DNA from: Deltaproteobacteria bacterium
GTDB taxonomy: Bacteria; SAR324; XYD2-FULL-50-16
DNA length: 43,545 nucleotides
Assembly (NCBI GenBank): GCA_029881655.1
Contig: JAOUME010000007.1
Coordinates: forward strand, 1-43,545
Direction of reading: 5' to 3'
Part shown: in pieces, positions 25,982 to 34,109 of the stretch
How the letters are laid out: each line of letters opens with the position of its first letter
Position numbering within the stretch: the stretch's first letter is position 1
Notes under the pieces: generated by a model
The model's input: only the letters and a program-made list of their open reading frames with translations
What the model was told of the DNA's origin: nothing
The model's database searches: none
Position numbers and translations under genes: made by a program

Positions 25982-28225
25982 TTATTTAAAACTATGGGTT
26001 TTCTGAATAAAGCTCACCGGATCTATGATTAGCCCAACCCTACCGTCACCTAGGATCGTCCCCCCCGAAATCCCTTTGAGGCCCGAAAAGCGTTCGCCCA
26101 TATTTTGTATTACGATTTGCTGCCGGTGAATCAGTTCATCAACCATAAGTCCATACTTCTTGTTTCCGTCATTGACCACCACGATGACCGCCTCGGATGG
26201 GTCTTTTACTAAAGGTTCAATGTGGTAGATCCGATAGATTCTAACTATTGGGATTAAATCGCCCGCCAGTAAAAAAAACTCGTCATCCCTACCCTGGAAT
26301 CCCTTTAAAGAGCTTTTATCCGGCGTTACCGTCTGATCGACATCCAAAATAGGTAAGATAAAACGATTTTCTCCCACCGCAACGACCAAACCCTCGATAA
26401 TCGATGTCGTCAGTGGCATTTTTAAGATGAAAGTCGTGCCTTTCCCAATCTCGCTCTCTATATTAATTTTTCCTCGCAGGGATTCCACCGTTTTAGTAAC
26501 AACATCGAGACCAACTCCCCTACCTGAAATATCGGTAATTTTTTTTGCTGTTGAAAAGCCCGGCATAAAAATAAAACCGAAAACCTCCTTGTCGGTCAGT
26601 TTATCGGTTTCTTTTGCCAAGCCCTTTGAAATCGCCTTTTGAAAAATGACATCCCGGTTTAGCCCCTTACCATCGTCTGTTATTTTCAGCATGATGGCAT
26701 CGCCTAAATGTTGTGCGCTGAGTTGCACAAGCCCTGCTTTTTTCTTTTTGGAGACCTTTCTTTCCTTCTCCTCTTCGATACCGTGATCGATTGAGTTTCT
26801 GACAATATGCATTAAGGGCGCATAGATATTGTCGATGATGCTTTTATCGACCAGCGTTCCAGCACCACTAACCTCTAAATTAATCTCCTTTTTGGATTTT
26901 TGGGATAAATCACGCACTTGTCTGGATAATTTGGTGAAAATAGTACTGATGGGAAACATGCGGATTCCAAGAACCTTATCCCTTAAACTTTCGGTGATTT
27001 TCTCCAAATGATCCAGATGACGGTGGAGACTTCGGTCTTTTAACTCAGCTATAATTGGGTTTTGAGTCAACAAGGACAAGGCTACCACCATCTCTCCAAC
27101 TTCACCGGAAAGCTCATCCAGCTTGTCTGCCGGAACTTTCAACATTTCAACAACCTTACTTGCTTTCCCGCCTTCCGATTGGGCTGAAACTTTCGTCTTT
27201 TTCACCTCAATCGGTTTTTCTATCAGGTTTTGGCGTTCATCATCCTGATACTCGATTTTATCAGTGATAACATCCCTGTTCTTTTCAACTTCATCAAAGG
27301 GGATTTTTGATAAAACTTCTTGATCCCCCAGGTCCTTCGCACCAATTGGCAAGTCTTGTTGTTGCCGCTTTTCACTTTTATTCTCGAGATTATCCAAACA
27401 GGTAAAAAATTCTTGGATGCTAACCGTCTCGACTTCTCTGCCTTCAATCAACTCTGTCAATTGGGACACCAATCCCTTTAAAGTATCCACCGAAATAAAA
27501 AGCAAACTGATAACATCCCCGTCGATTTCTTGTTTTCCATCCCGAACTACCCCCAACACATCCTCAGTCCGGTGCGCAACCTTGCCGATCGTTGAAATCC
27601 CCAGAAACCCAGCAGTTCCCTTGATGGTGTGCATCACCCTGAAAATCTGATCGACGAGATCCTTGCGAGCAAAATCCTGTTCCAATTCCATTAAGTTGCT
27701 CTCGACCAACTCAATGCCTTCGGTCGCCTCATTGATAAAATCGGAAGCCAGACCATCGTCGATAATATCCTGAGGGGGCAAATTCTGAATAACTTCGGTG
27801 GGCTCCTCATGCTCAACTTCTAGGTTCTCCGTCTTTTCAGCGAACATCTTCTGTAATCGTTCCAAAGCCTTGTCGAAATCATCGAAGGTATCCTCTCCAT
27901 GGATATAGGATTCTAGAGTTTCATCTAAAAATTCGTAAAGATTTAAAACATAAGACAACCCCGTATAATGGCTGATATGCTCGGTTACCACCTCCGTTAA
28001 AAGCTCGTTAATAAAACCGATCGCTCTCTCGAAGTAAGGGACATTAAATTTCTTAAATTCACCCAGCAGGAGATCAAAGAGATTCATTATCTCACCGCAA
28101 CCCTGAATCTTGTAGATCCTTAAATCCGCCATTACCAGCTTTAAATTCAGGTTATCACGGATTGGAAGCAATTCAACTTCAAATTGCTTTCTCTCCTCAT
28201 CGTTTAATTTTAGATGTTCTGTCAC
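25982..28225 (-). CDS. cheA: Chemotaxis histidine kinase CheA2
   Basis: The 747-residue protein starts at a GTG and is the first gene of the Che cluster. It has the shared extra N-terminal region (about 1-135), a P1 domain with H199 in M-H-T-I-K-G-T-A, a charged linker (280-355) without a recognisable P2, P3 (about 360-425), P4 (N477 in R-N-S-I-D-H-G, D-D-G-K-G-L at 517-522, G-R-G-V-G-L-D at 568-574) and a C-terminal CheW-like P5. All phosphotransfer and ATP-binding residues are kept, so it should be an active kinase rather than a scaffold. The upstream 230 bases are A/T-rich and must hold the cluster promoter. Confidence 0.95.
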   Translation of the reverse strand: MTEHLKLNDEERKQFEVELLPIRDNLNLKLVMADLRIYKIQGCGEIMNLFDLLLGEFKKFNVPYFERAIGFINELLTEVVTEHISHYTGLSYVLNLYEFLDETLESYIHGEDTFDDFDKALERLQKMFAEKTENLEVEHEEPTEVIQNLPPQDIIDDGLASDFINEATEGIELVESNLMELEQDFARKDLVDQIFRVMHTIKGTAGFLGISTIGKVAHRTEDVLGVVRDGKQEIDGDVISLLFISVDTLKGLVSQLTELIEGREVETVSIQEFFTCLDNLENKSEKRQQQDLPIGAKDLGDQEVLSKIPFDEVEKNRDVITDKIEYQDDERQNLIEKPIEVKKTKVSAQSEGGKASKVVEMLKVPADKLDELSGEVGEMVVALSLLTQNPIIAELKDRSLHRHLDHLEKITESLRDKVLGIRMFPISTIFTKLSRQVRDLSQKSKKEINLEVSGAGTLVDKSIIDNIYAPLMHIVRNSIDHGIEEEKERKVSKKKKAGLVQLSAQHLGDAIMLKITDDGKGLNRDVIFQKAISKGLAKETDKLTDKEVFGFIFMPGFSTAKKITDISGRGVGLDVVTKTVESLRGKINIESEIGKGTTFILKMPLTTSIIEGLVVAVGENRFILPILDVDQTVTPDKSSLKGFQGRDDEFFLLAGDLIPIVRIYRIYHIEPLVKDPSEAVIVVVNDGNKKYGLMVDELIHRQQIVIQNMGERFSGLKGISGGTILGDGRVGLIIDPVSFIQKTHSFK

Positions 28226-28364
28226 ACCTGCCCCAAAAATAATTTAAAAAGAAAGCGGATTGGTCTCATTTGAAACAGGTGAATGAACCGACCCTCACAA
28301 ACCTCCATTTGTTTAATCGACAAGATATTTATTTTAATATTAAATTTACCAATTAATTATTTTT

Positions 28365-28383
28365 ATCACAATGTAATTGTCAC
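28365..28383. promoter_or_regulatory. Imperfect palindrome upstream of the Che cluster
   Basis: ATCACAAT (28365-28372), spacer GTA, ATTGTCAC (28376-28383): six of eight pairs match across a 3-base centre. It lies about 140 bases upstream of the cheA2 start, between cheA2 and cysE, where the cluster promoter should be. It could be an operator for a dimeric regulator, but the match is imperfect and no regulator gene is nearby. Confidence 0.25.
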
Positions 28384-28456
28384 TTCAATTCTCATTATAA
28401 TATAAAAAATAAAATCATACAGATTTAATCAATGAATAACCGTTTCTTTTTAAGCC

Positions 28457-29374
28457 CTATTTTTTTTGGAATCGGCGGTATTCTTGCTTGGTTACATCAA
28501 AAGTGATAACCGTTCTCGATGGCACCGACTCGGTAATCCAGACGTTTCCACCGATAACCGAGTCTCTGCCGATAACCGTATCGCCTCCCAAAATATTACA
28601 CCCAGCATACAGTACAACATTGTCCTCGATGGTGGGATGCCGTTTTTGTCCTTTTACCAAAGCACCGTTATCATCCTTTCGAAAACTTAAGGCACCCAAC
28701 GTTACTCCTTGATAGATCTTAACATTATCACCAATTCTACAAGTCTCGCCAATAACCACTCCGGTTCCATGATCGATAAAAAGACTCTCACCAATTATTG
28801 AGCCTGGATGGATATCAATCCCGGTCTTGGTATGAGCGTATTCGGAAATCATACGTGGAATAAGCGGTACATCGCGAATATACATCTCATGGGCGAAACG
28901 ATGAAGCGATATCGCCTGAATGGATGGATAGCTCATGATGACTTCCTCATGACTTTGAGCGGCAGGATCTCCTATATAAGCGGCCTCCACATCCTTTTTT
29001 AAAAGCACTCTGATTTTAGGTATCTGCGCTAATACCTCAAGGGTTATTTTCTCGGCCTCCTCCTGATGCTCCTGATGTTTATTTTGCTTCCGATCAAAAC
29101 AAAGGCTTCTTAATATCTGCAAAAACAATCTCTGGTAGACCGCATCCAGAATATAACCACTCCAGTTACTCAGATTTCCGCTGTGGATTCTCTCGACACT
29201 ATAAAATCCGGGAAAAAGCAAATGCATCAGTTTTTTTACGATATCAACCATTTCAGGATTTGAAGGCAAATTGACACCCTCAACATGGTTGATACCCCCC
29301 TGCAAATCGTAGGTCTTGACAATCTCGTTGTGAATGATCCCCAGTTGTTCTTCCGTTTTTAGTTTTTCAGGCAT
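28457..29374 (-). CDS. cysE: Serine O-acetyltransferase
   Basis: The 305-residue protein has an N-terminal helical region and a left-handed beta-helix hexapeptide repeat domain (about 183-290). Catalytic residues are visible as D136-P-A, H158 (S-L-H-R-F-A-H) and H202 (I-D-H-G-T-G), the same set as in E. coli CysE. It makes O-acetylserine for cysteine synthesis. It is longer than E. coli CysE (273 residues) because of an extended N-terminus of the kind seen in the EpsC-like long group. The ATG follows an A/T-rich leader without a Shine-Dalgarno sequence. It follows lpxK by 23 bases. Confidence 0.95.
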   Translation of the reverse strand: MPEKLKTEEQLGIIHNEIVKTYDLQGGINHVEGVNLPSNPEMVDIVKKLMHLLFPGFYSVERIHSGNLSNWSGYILDAVYQRLFLQILRSLCFDRKQNKHQEHQEEAEKITLEVLAQIPKIRVLLKKDVEAAYIGDPAAQSHEEVIMSYPSIQAISLHRFAHEMYIRDVPLIPRMISEYAHTKTGIDIHPGSIIGESLFIDHGTGVVIGETCRIGDNVKIYQGVTLGALSFRKDDNGALVKGQKRHPTIEDNVVLYAGCNILGGDTVIGRDSVIGGNVWITESVPSRTVITFDVTKQEYRRFQKK

Positions 29375-29397
29375 TATAATATTTCAAACGTTAAAGG

Positions 29398-30483
29398 TTA
29401 TCCCTGTTGTAATAAATTAAATTTAGCCCAATTTATTAAGAAGCTAACAGCTTCATCCTTGAGTTTCAACTCTATTTTCAATCGGCAAATCTCAGGCAAA
29501 TATTCTTTGAAAGACTCCAGTTTCGACCAGTCTTTCTCGGTACACAAAATCAAATCATATTCGTTTTTCTGAAAATATTTCTCTAGTCGTTTTTGTGTCT
29601 CACTTTGATATCCTTCGTGGTCAGGAAAAACCAAATGATCCACGACGATCCCACCAAGCGAATCAACTAACTTTGTGAAACTCGATGGATTCCCAACCCC
29701 GGAAAATAAGAGGCATTTCTTTCCGTTTAACCATTCTGGCTGTTTTATCTCCGCTCTCTTTGAAGATAAAATAGCCATCGGCGTTAATTCGCTTTCCCAT
29801 TCCTTGATTTTTCCCGGCAGAAATCCACGTATCTTCTCCATTATCTCATCGGCCGATTTCAAGTTGCAACGAGTATAAATAATCACATCAGCCCTTTTCA
29901 ACTGATTTAAAGGCTCTCTGAGTGGACCCAACGGCAAGAGGTAGCCATTACCAACGCCGGCCATGGAATCGATCATAACGATATTCAGGTCTCTCTTCAG
30001 ACGAATGTGCTGCATGCCGTCATCCAGCAAAAGCAAATCAGCCTTAGGCTCCGCCAGCTTAGCCGAAAGATATCTCTCAGGCGAAATATAAAATGAGGTC
30101 TTAGGATGCTTTTGAAACAACATCCAGGGTTCATCTCCGAATTCAACGCAGGAACCACTTGGGGCTGTCTGTTGATTCAGGATAACCACTCCCCCACCTT
30201 TTTTTGACTTATACCCCCTTGTCAATACGGCTGAGCTCAAACCGTTTTCATCAAATATTTCAAGCAGTCGATCAATCATAGGACTCTTACCGGTGCCTCC
30301 AACAGTGATATTGCCGATCGATATCACCGGTTTTTGTGACGATCTGGTTTTAAAGATTCCAATCCTGAACAAAAAAAGCCTGATACGAACCAAAAAAGTG
30401 TATACCTGACTAATAGTCCATAAAAAAGACCACTTGATGATATTTCCCCATTTCGGCTCTAGTTGAAAATCGATCAAAACCAT
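29398..30483 (-). CDS. lpxK: Tetraacyldisaccharide 4'-kinase LpxK
   Basis: The 361-residue protein has the LpxK N-terminal hydrophobic anchor (about 17-40), a P-loop G-N-I-T-V-G-G-T-G-K-S-P (57-68), the D-D-G-M-Q-H motif and a long C-terminal domain with L-C-T-E-K-D-W. It phosphorylates the disaccharide precursor of lipid A at the inner membrane, direct evidence for a lipopolysaccharide-bearing outer membrane. The ATG is preceded by GAGGGA at a longish spacing. It lies between selU and cysE with no functional link to either. Confidence 0.95.
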   Translation of the reverse strand: MVLIDFQLEPKWGNIIKWSFLWTISQVYTFLVRIRLFLFRIGIFKTRSSQKPVISIGNITVGGTGKSPMIDRLLEIFDENGLSSAVLTRGYKSKKGGGVVILNQQTAPSGSCVEFGDEPWMLFQKHPKTSFYISPERYLSAKLAEPKADLLLLDDGMQHIRLKRDLNIVMIDSMAGVGNGYLLPLGPLREPLNQLKRADVIIYTRCNLKSADEIMEKIRGFLPGKIKEWESELTPMAILSSKRAEIKQPEWLNGKKCLLFSGVGNPSSFTKLVDSLGGIVVDHLVFPDHEGYQSETQKRLEKYFQKNEYDLILCTEKDWSKLESFKEYLPEICRLKIELKLKDEAVSFLINWAKFNLLQQG

Positions 30484-30509
30484 TTGCCACTATCCCTCAT
30501 GGACTGTTA

Positions 30510-30521
30510 AATATGCATATT
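30510..30521. repeat. 12-bp perfect palindrome between lpxK and selU
   Basis: AATATGCATATT reads the same on both strands. It lies 27 bases upstream of the lpxK start, between lpxK and selU. A symmetrical A/T-rich palindrome can be a binding site for a dimeric regulator, but palindromes of this composition also arise by chance in A/T-rich gaps. Confidence 0.3.
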
Positions 30522-30578
30522 CCATTTTTTGACTTGTTTTGAGATACCCTTGAATTTTGCGTAATATCCCATTTGGGT

Positions 30579-31622
30579 TTATGGGTTGCCAGCGATTTCG
30601 CTCAACTCCGCGACTGCCATATCAATATCTTCGGTATCTATTCGCCTCATTATATTCATTCCCTTGAGTGAAAGTGTGTAGAGTCTGTCGTAATAATTCT
30701 CAAGAATATACTTAAAGCAAATATGATCTTCCCCCCTGTCGAAGAGTTCCACCAACCAATAGATCCTGTCTTTTCCAAGACTTCTTTTCAGCTTAAGGAT
30801 AATCTCTCTTATCAAAGGTCTGTTTTTACCCTCCTCATCAATATATTCGTCAATGGTCCTCTGCGTCCTGGTTTTAATAGAGGCTTCAAGCAAAATCACC
30901 TTCGCTTTTTGCATACCCTCAAACACAACTCTCGGTATGGTAAGGTTGCCAATTTTTCTGCTTTCTCCTTCGATAAAAAGAGCCCTGTTTAAGTCAAGCA
31001 AGCTCAGCTGACGAAAAAGCTCACCCTCAAAAACCTTCTGTTTTCTGGGCGATTTCCCAACGGCTCCAAACAGTGATCCTCGGTGCTGTGCAATTCCCTC
31101 AAGATCCAGCGCATTATCAAGCCTTTCGATAACCAGGGTTTTGCCTACCCCTGTTTGTCCACACAACAGAAAAGGTTCCCTAAATTCGATTTCATCAAGT
31201 CCTTTTAGCACCCATTGTCGGTAGGCTTTATACCCTCCCTGAAGTCGACAAACCTTAAAACCGTAGCTCATCAGCAAAGAAGTGATCACCTTTGACCTAA
31301 GGCCACCTCTTGCGCAATAAGCGACAGTTTTAGAAGAATTCTCGTAGGATTTGAACTGATTTCTTAATTGTTCGAGTTTGGGCTTTAGTAGTTGATAACC
31401 TTCCCTGATCGCTTCTGGTTGACCAAAATTCTTATACAAAATCCCGATCGTCTCACGTTCGGCGTTTTCCAAAAGAGCGATATTTTCAGCTCCAGGAATA
31501 GCCCCATCCTGAAACTCCGATGGAGAACGCACATCAATAAAGCGGATTCCAGGAATTCGGTTTGCCACCTCAAAAGATATTTCTTCGACCTTTAAAAGGT
31601 GCAGATCTTCCCGCATCATCAC
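30579..31622 (-). CDS. selU: tRNA 2-selenouridine synthase
   Basis: The 347-residue protein has an N-terminal rhodanese domain (about 8-140) with catalytic C103 in Y-C-A-R-G-G-L-R-S, and a C-terminal P-loop domain with G155-Q-T-G-V-G-K-T162. This is the SelU/MnmH architecture, which replaces the sulfur of 2-thiouridine at the tRNA wobble position with selenium taken from selenophosphate, by way of a geranylated intermediate. Its presence implies that the host makes selenophosphate (SelD), which is not in this window. The start has three ATG codons in a row and no Shine-Dalgarno sequence. It follows the act operon after a gap of about 120 bases that holds a long hairpin. Confidence 0.95.
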   Translation of the reverse strand: MMMREDLHLLKVEEISFEVANRIPGIRFIDVRSPSEFQDGAIPGAENIALLENAERETIGILYKNFGQPEAIREGYQLLKPKLEQLRNQFKSYENSSKTVAYCARGGLRSKVITSLLMSYGFKVCRLQGGYKAYRQWVLKGLDEIEFREPFLLCGQTGVGKTLVIERLDNALDLEGIAQHRGSLFGAVGKSPRKQKVFEGELFRQLSLLDLNRALFIEGESRKIGNLTIPRVVFEGMQKAKVILLEASIKTRTQRTIDEYIDEEGKNRPLIREIILKLKRSLGKDRIYWLVELFDRGEDHICFKYILENYYDRLYTLSLKGMNIMRRIDTEDIDMAVAELSEIAGNP

Positions 31623-31676
31623 AAACCGGGTGCTTTAAATATAGAATAATAAAACGATAATGGATTTTTATAGGTT

Positions 31677-31718
31677 ACTTGATTTAGTATGTTTTGTGAA
31701 GGACATACTAAATCAAGT
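31677..31718. repeat. 16-bp perfect inverted repeat between actF and selU
   Basis: Arms ACTTGATTTAGTATGT (31677-31692) and ACATACTAAATCAAGT (31703-31718) flank a 10-base loop. All 16 pairs match, the longest perfect inverted repeat I found in the window. It stands 23 bases after the actF stop on the minus strand. Neither strand has a T-run after it, so it is not a standard intrinsic terminator. It may still stop or stabilise the act transcript. Confidence 0.75.
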
Positions 31719-31740
31719 TGGCAGAAAGGCCTTGTAAATC

Positions 31741-33042
31741 TTAATGGTGGGATACTTGAAAAAAACGTTTGTCTGAAATCGGCACCACGGGAATCCTTTG
31801 CAAAAACCAAAGAGCGCAGAACAGAAACCCGCCTAAAACACCCAGTGTGATGGCGAAATCATAAAGGTTATACTCAAATCCGGGAAGTCCGTGTTCAGCT
31901 GCACCATGCCCAGCGGCGGCGAGATTCTCTTGAATCGATGGGACGATAAGAAAATATTTCTCAAGCCAGACGCCCACTAAAATATCGATTGCGATTATCC
32001 TCGAAAACCAGACCGAATTACTGGAGGTCCTGCTCATCAACCCGAAAAAGGGAATAATGAAAAGTAGCACCATGATCAACCAGAATACCCATCCCCATTC
32101 GTGAGACTGCATTCTTAAGATAACATAAGGGGTCTCCTCCGGAAGATTCCCATACCAGATCACCAGTACTTGCGAGAAAATCAGGTAGGTCCATAGTGCG
32201 CAAGCTGAAAATCCAAGTTTCGATACATCGTGGTAGCGGTTGACGCTGATATAGTCCTCAAGGCGAAGACGGCTTCTGGCAAAGCCTGAGAAGATCATCA
32301 GCATGGCGAGAGCCCCAATCATATTGGCAATCGCGTACTGAACCCCAAACATCGTGCTGAACCATTCCTGATCAATCGACATCATCCAGTCGAAAGCTAT
32401 CAAAGTACTCAAAAGGGCAAACGCAATTCCAACAAAAGGCGCCAGTCTCCGGGTTATACGAATAGATTGCAACTCCTCTTCTTCTTGGTCGCCGTAGTTC
32501 TTGATAAACCGGTTGGCAAAGTTATTGCCAAATTGGGTCAGTCTTTTCGCCAGACCAACATCGGGTCGCACAGAAGCCTTAAGATAAAACCAGCCCAAAA
32601 TCATAAAAATGATAAACAGGATCACGTTCCTTTCAACGAAAAAGGGATAGCTCAACCAACCTGCCTTAGAATGAATAACCTTATCATGATCCATCCATTC
32701 GAAAAAATGATGCCCCCCGAAGAAAAGAATAATAAATAAAATCCCCGCAAACGGAGTAAAACTGGCCATCGATTCGGCCAGCCTTTTAATAGGTCTACCC
32801 CAGTTGGCTTCAGTTACCGTCATAATCACCGAAAACATCAATCCACCGGTGGATATCCCTCCGAACAGAATCGTATTGATCAAAAGCGCACGCCAGGCCA
32901 GTCCCGAATGTCCGCTCACAAGTCCAACGATAAATCCGATGACACCTATGGCCATAAGAACAATCAATAAATTACGGATACCATTGCCAAGCTGAAAAGC
33001 ACTGTTGGTCAGCACTTCTTTCATTTCATCATTCCTGGTCAT
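31741..33042 (-). CDS. actF: Alternative complex III subunit ActF
   Basis: The 433-residue integral membrane protein has about ten hydrophobic segments and closes the act operon, the usual place for ActF, a smaller relative of ActC-like quinol-binding subunits. Landmarks are H-H-F-F-E-W-M-D-H-D near 107-116 and F-D-W-M-M-S-I-D-Q-E-W near 225-235. It is expected to help form the membrane part of the quinol:electron-acceptor oxidoreductase. A GGAGAAG sequence supports the ATG at 33042. The gene overlaps the end of actE by 14 bases. No cytochrome oxidase genes follow. Confidence 0.88.
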   Translation of the reverse strand: MTRNDEMKEVLTNSAFQLGNGIRNLLIVLMAIGVIGFIVGLVSGHSGLAWRALLINTILFGGISTGGLMFSVIMTVTEANWGRPIKRLAESMASFTPFAGILFIILFFGGHHFFEWMDHDKVIHSKAGWLSYPFFVERNVILFIIFMILGWFYLKASVRPDVGLAKRLTQFGNNFANRFIKNYGDQEEEELQSIRITRRLAPFVGIAFALLSTLIAFDWMMSIDQEWFSTMFGVQYAIANMIGALAMLMIFSGFARSRLRLEDYISVNRYHDVSKLGFSACALWTYLIFSQVLVIWYGNLPEETPYVILRMQSHEWGWVFWLIMVLLFIIPFFGLMSRTSSNSVWFSRIIAIDILVGVWLEKYFLIVPSIQENLAAAGHGAAEHGLPGFEYNLYDFAITLGVLGGFLFCALWFLQRIPVVPISDKRFFQVSHH

Positions 33043-33589
33043 GCTTCTTCTCCAGTAGTCTTACAAAATTGACAATATCCCATCGGTCCTTTGATGTTGT
33101 CGCTATTCCAATAGGCGGCATCACTGCCCCCCCATATCTGATTTTATGATAGATATAGCCGTCCGAAAAGGCGGGTGATAAGTCTGAAATTATCGGAGCG
33201 ACCATTCCCTTGCTATTGACCTGGGTTTTTGCGAATCCGTCCTCGTTCGCCTCAGATGTGATTCCGTGACAAACAGCGCAATAGGTTTTGTATTTAAACT
33301 CCCCATTTGCCAGAGATTCCGCGCTCGACTTGATTGGGTTCCTGGTCGTCGTTTTTGGGCTCATTTCCCTGGAAAGCCAGTCGAATCTGTTCTCATAATT
33401 TTCATAAATCCGCCCATCGGTCGATACCGAGCCAATAGGAAAATCGATCATGCTACCCTCTTCCTGAGGCTTGATACTCTTTTGGTTATACATATCGGTA
33501 ATCCAGACGAAAAGGCTCGATTTTCCGAAAATGGTTCCAGCCCCAATGAGGATAAACAAACCAAACAGCAGTATGATTTTACGCTTCAC
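33029..33589 (-). CDS. actE: Alternative complex III subunit ActE, monohaem cytochrome c
   Basis: From the GTG at 33589 the protein has 186 residues. It has an N-terminal membrane anchor or signal (about 5-21), one c-type haem site C104-A-V-C107-H108 and a distal Met candidate M157 in G-A-V-M-P-P. It would pass electrons from the ActA haems or Fe-S clusters to a periplasmic carrier or oxidase. The GTG has a strong GGAGG upstream and overlaps the actD end by 11 bases; a longer TTG start at 33646 would add 19 residues inside actD and is unlikely. Confidence 0.88.
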   Translation of the reverse strand: MKRKIILLFGLFILIGAGTIFGKSSLFVWITDMYNQKSIKPQEEGSMIDFPIGSVSTDGRIYENYENRFDWLSREMSPKTTTRNPIKSSAESLANGEFKYKTYCAVCHGITSEANEDGFAKTQVNSKGMVAPIISDLSPAFSDGYIYHKIRYGGAVMPPIGIATTSKDRWDIVNFVRLLEKKHDQE

Positions 33590-34109
33590 GGTTGACCTCC
33601 TCGGCTTGATATTTTTTGAATATTTCAACCACCTTATCCACCTCATTTTTAGAGCAGGGTACTACAACTCCGAATCGGTCATTCATGAACCGGTCGTAGT
33701 TCTTATACTTATCGCTGGTAGGAAAGGAATGCTTTTTTGTATCTCTCAAAATCAAAAGCACCATTCCCAAAACCGTACAATAGATTGCCATGATCACCCC
33801 GAGCTCAAACAAGATCGGCCCCATAACCGGCACTGAAACCACCGGCTTACCTGAGACCGGCAAGATCCAATCCAACGTCATGGTGATGATCAATAAAATT
33901 CCGATACCGATCCCCACAAACATCCCAAACAATGTGAAAAAAGGAACCCTGCTCTGGGGGTTTCCCAGAGCATGTTCTATCTCGTGCCTTGGACAGGGCG
34001 TGTGTGTCGTGATTTTTTCAATCCCCTGCTTCCTGATTTCTTTGATGGAAAAACACATATCGTCCAAAAATTCAAAAGTCGCCCAAACTCCACTAAACTC
34101 CTTTTTCAT
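33579..34109 (-). CDS. actD: Alternative complex III subunit ActD (DUF3341)
   Basis: The 176-residue protein has a soluble N-terminal half and two hydrophobic segments (about 57-80 and 93-122), the DUF3341 layout of ActD. It has no cofactor motif; in known complexes it is a structural membrane subunit. The ATG is preceded by a strong Shine-Dalgarno (AAGGAGG). It overlaps the actC stop by four bases and runs into actE, so the five downstream subunits are translationally linked. Confidence 0.9.
   Translation of the reverse strand: MKKEFSGVWATFEFLDDMCFSIKEIRKQGIEKITTHTPCPRHEIEHALGNPQSRVPFFTLFGMFVGIGIGILLIITMTLDWILPVSGKPVVSVPVMGPILFELGVIMAIYCTVLGMVLLILRDTKKHSFPTSDKYKNYDRFMNDRFGVVVPCSKNEVDKVVEIFKKYQAEEVNREA

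Noticed and set aside
28226-28456. Sigma-28-like flagellar promoter upstream of cheA2
   Set aside because: A GTCGATTAA sequence resembles the -10 element, but no TAAA lies at the required spacing, so the match is not convincing.
31677-31718. The 16-bp hairpin as a classical intrinsic terminator
   Set aside because: The stem is A/T-rich and no T-run follows on either strand; it is kept only as an inverted repeat.
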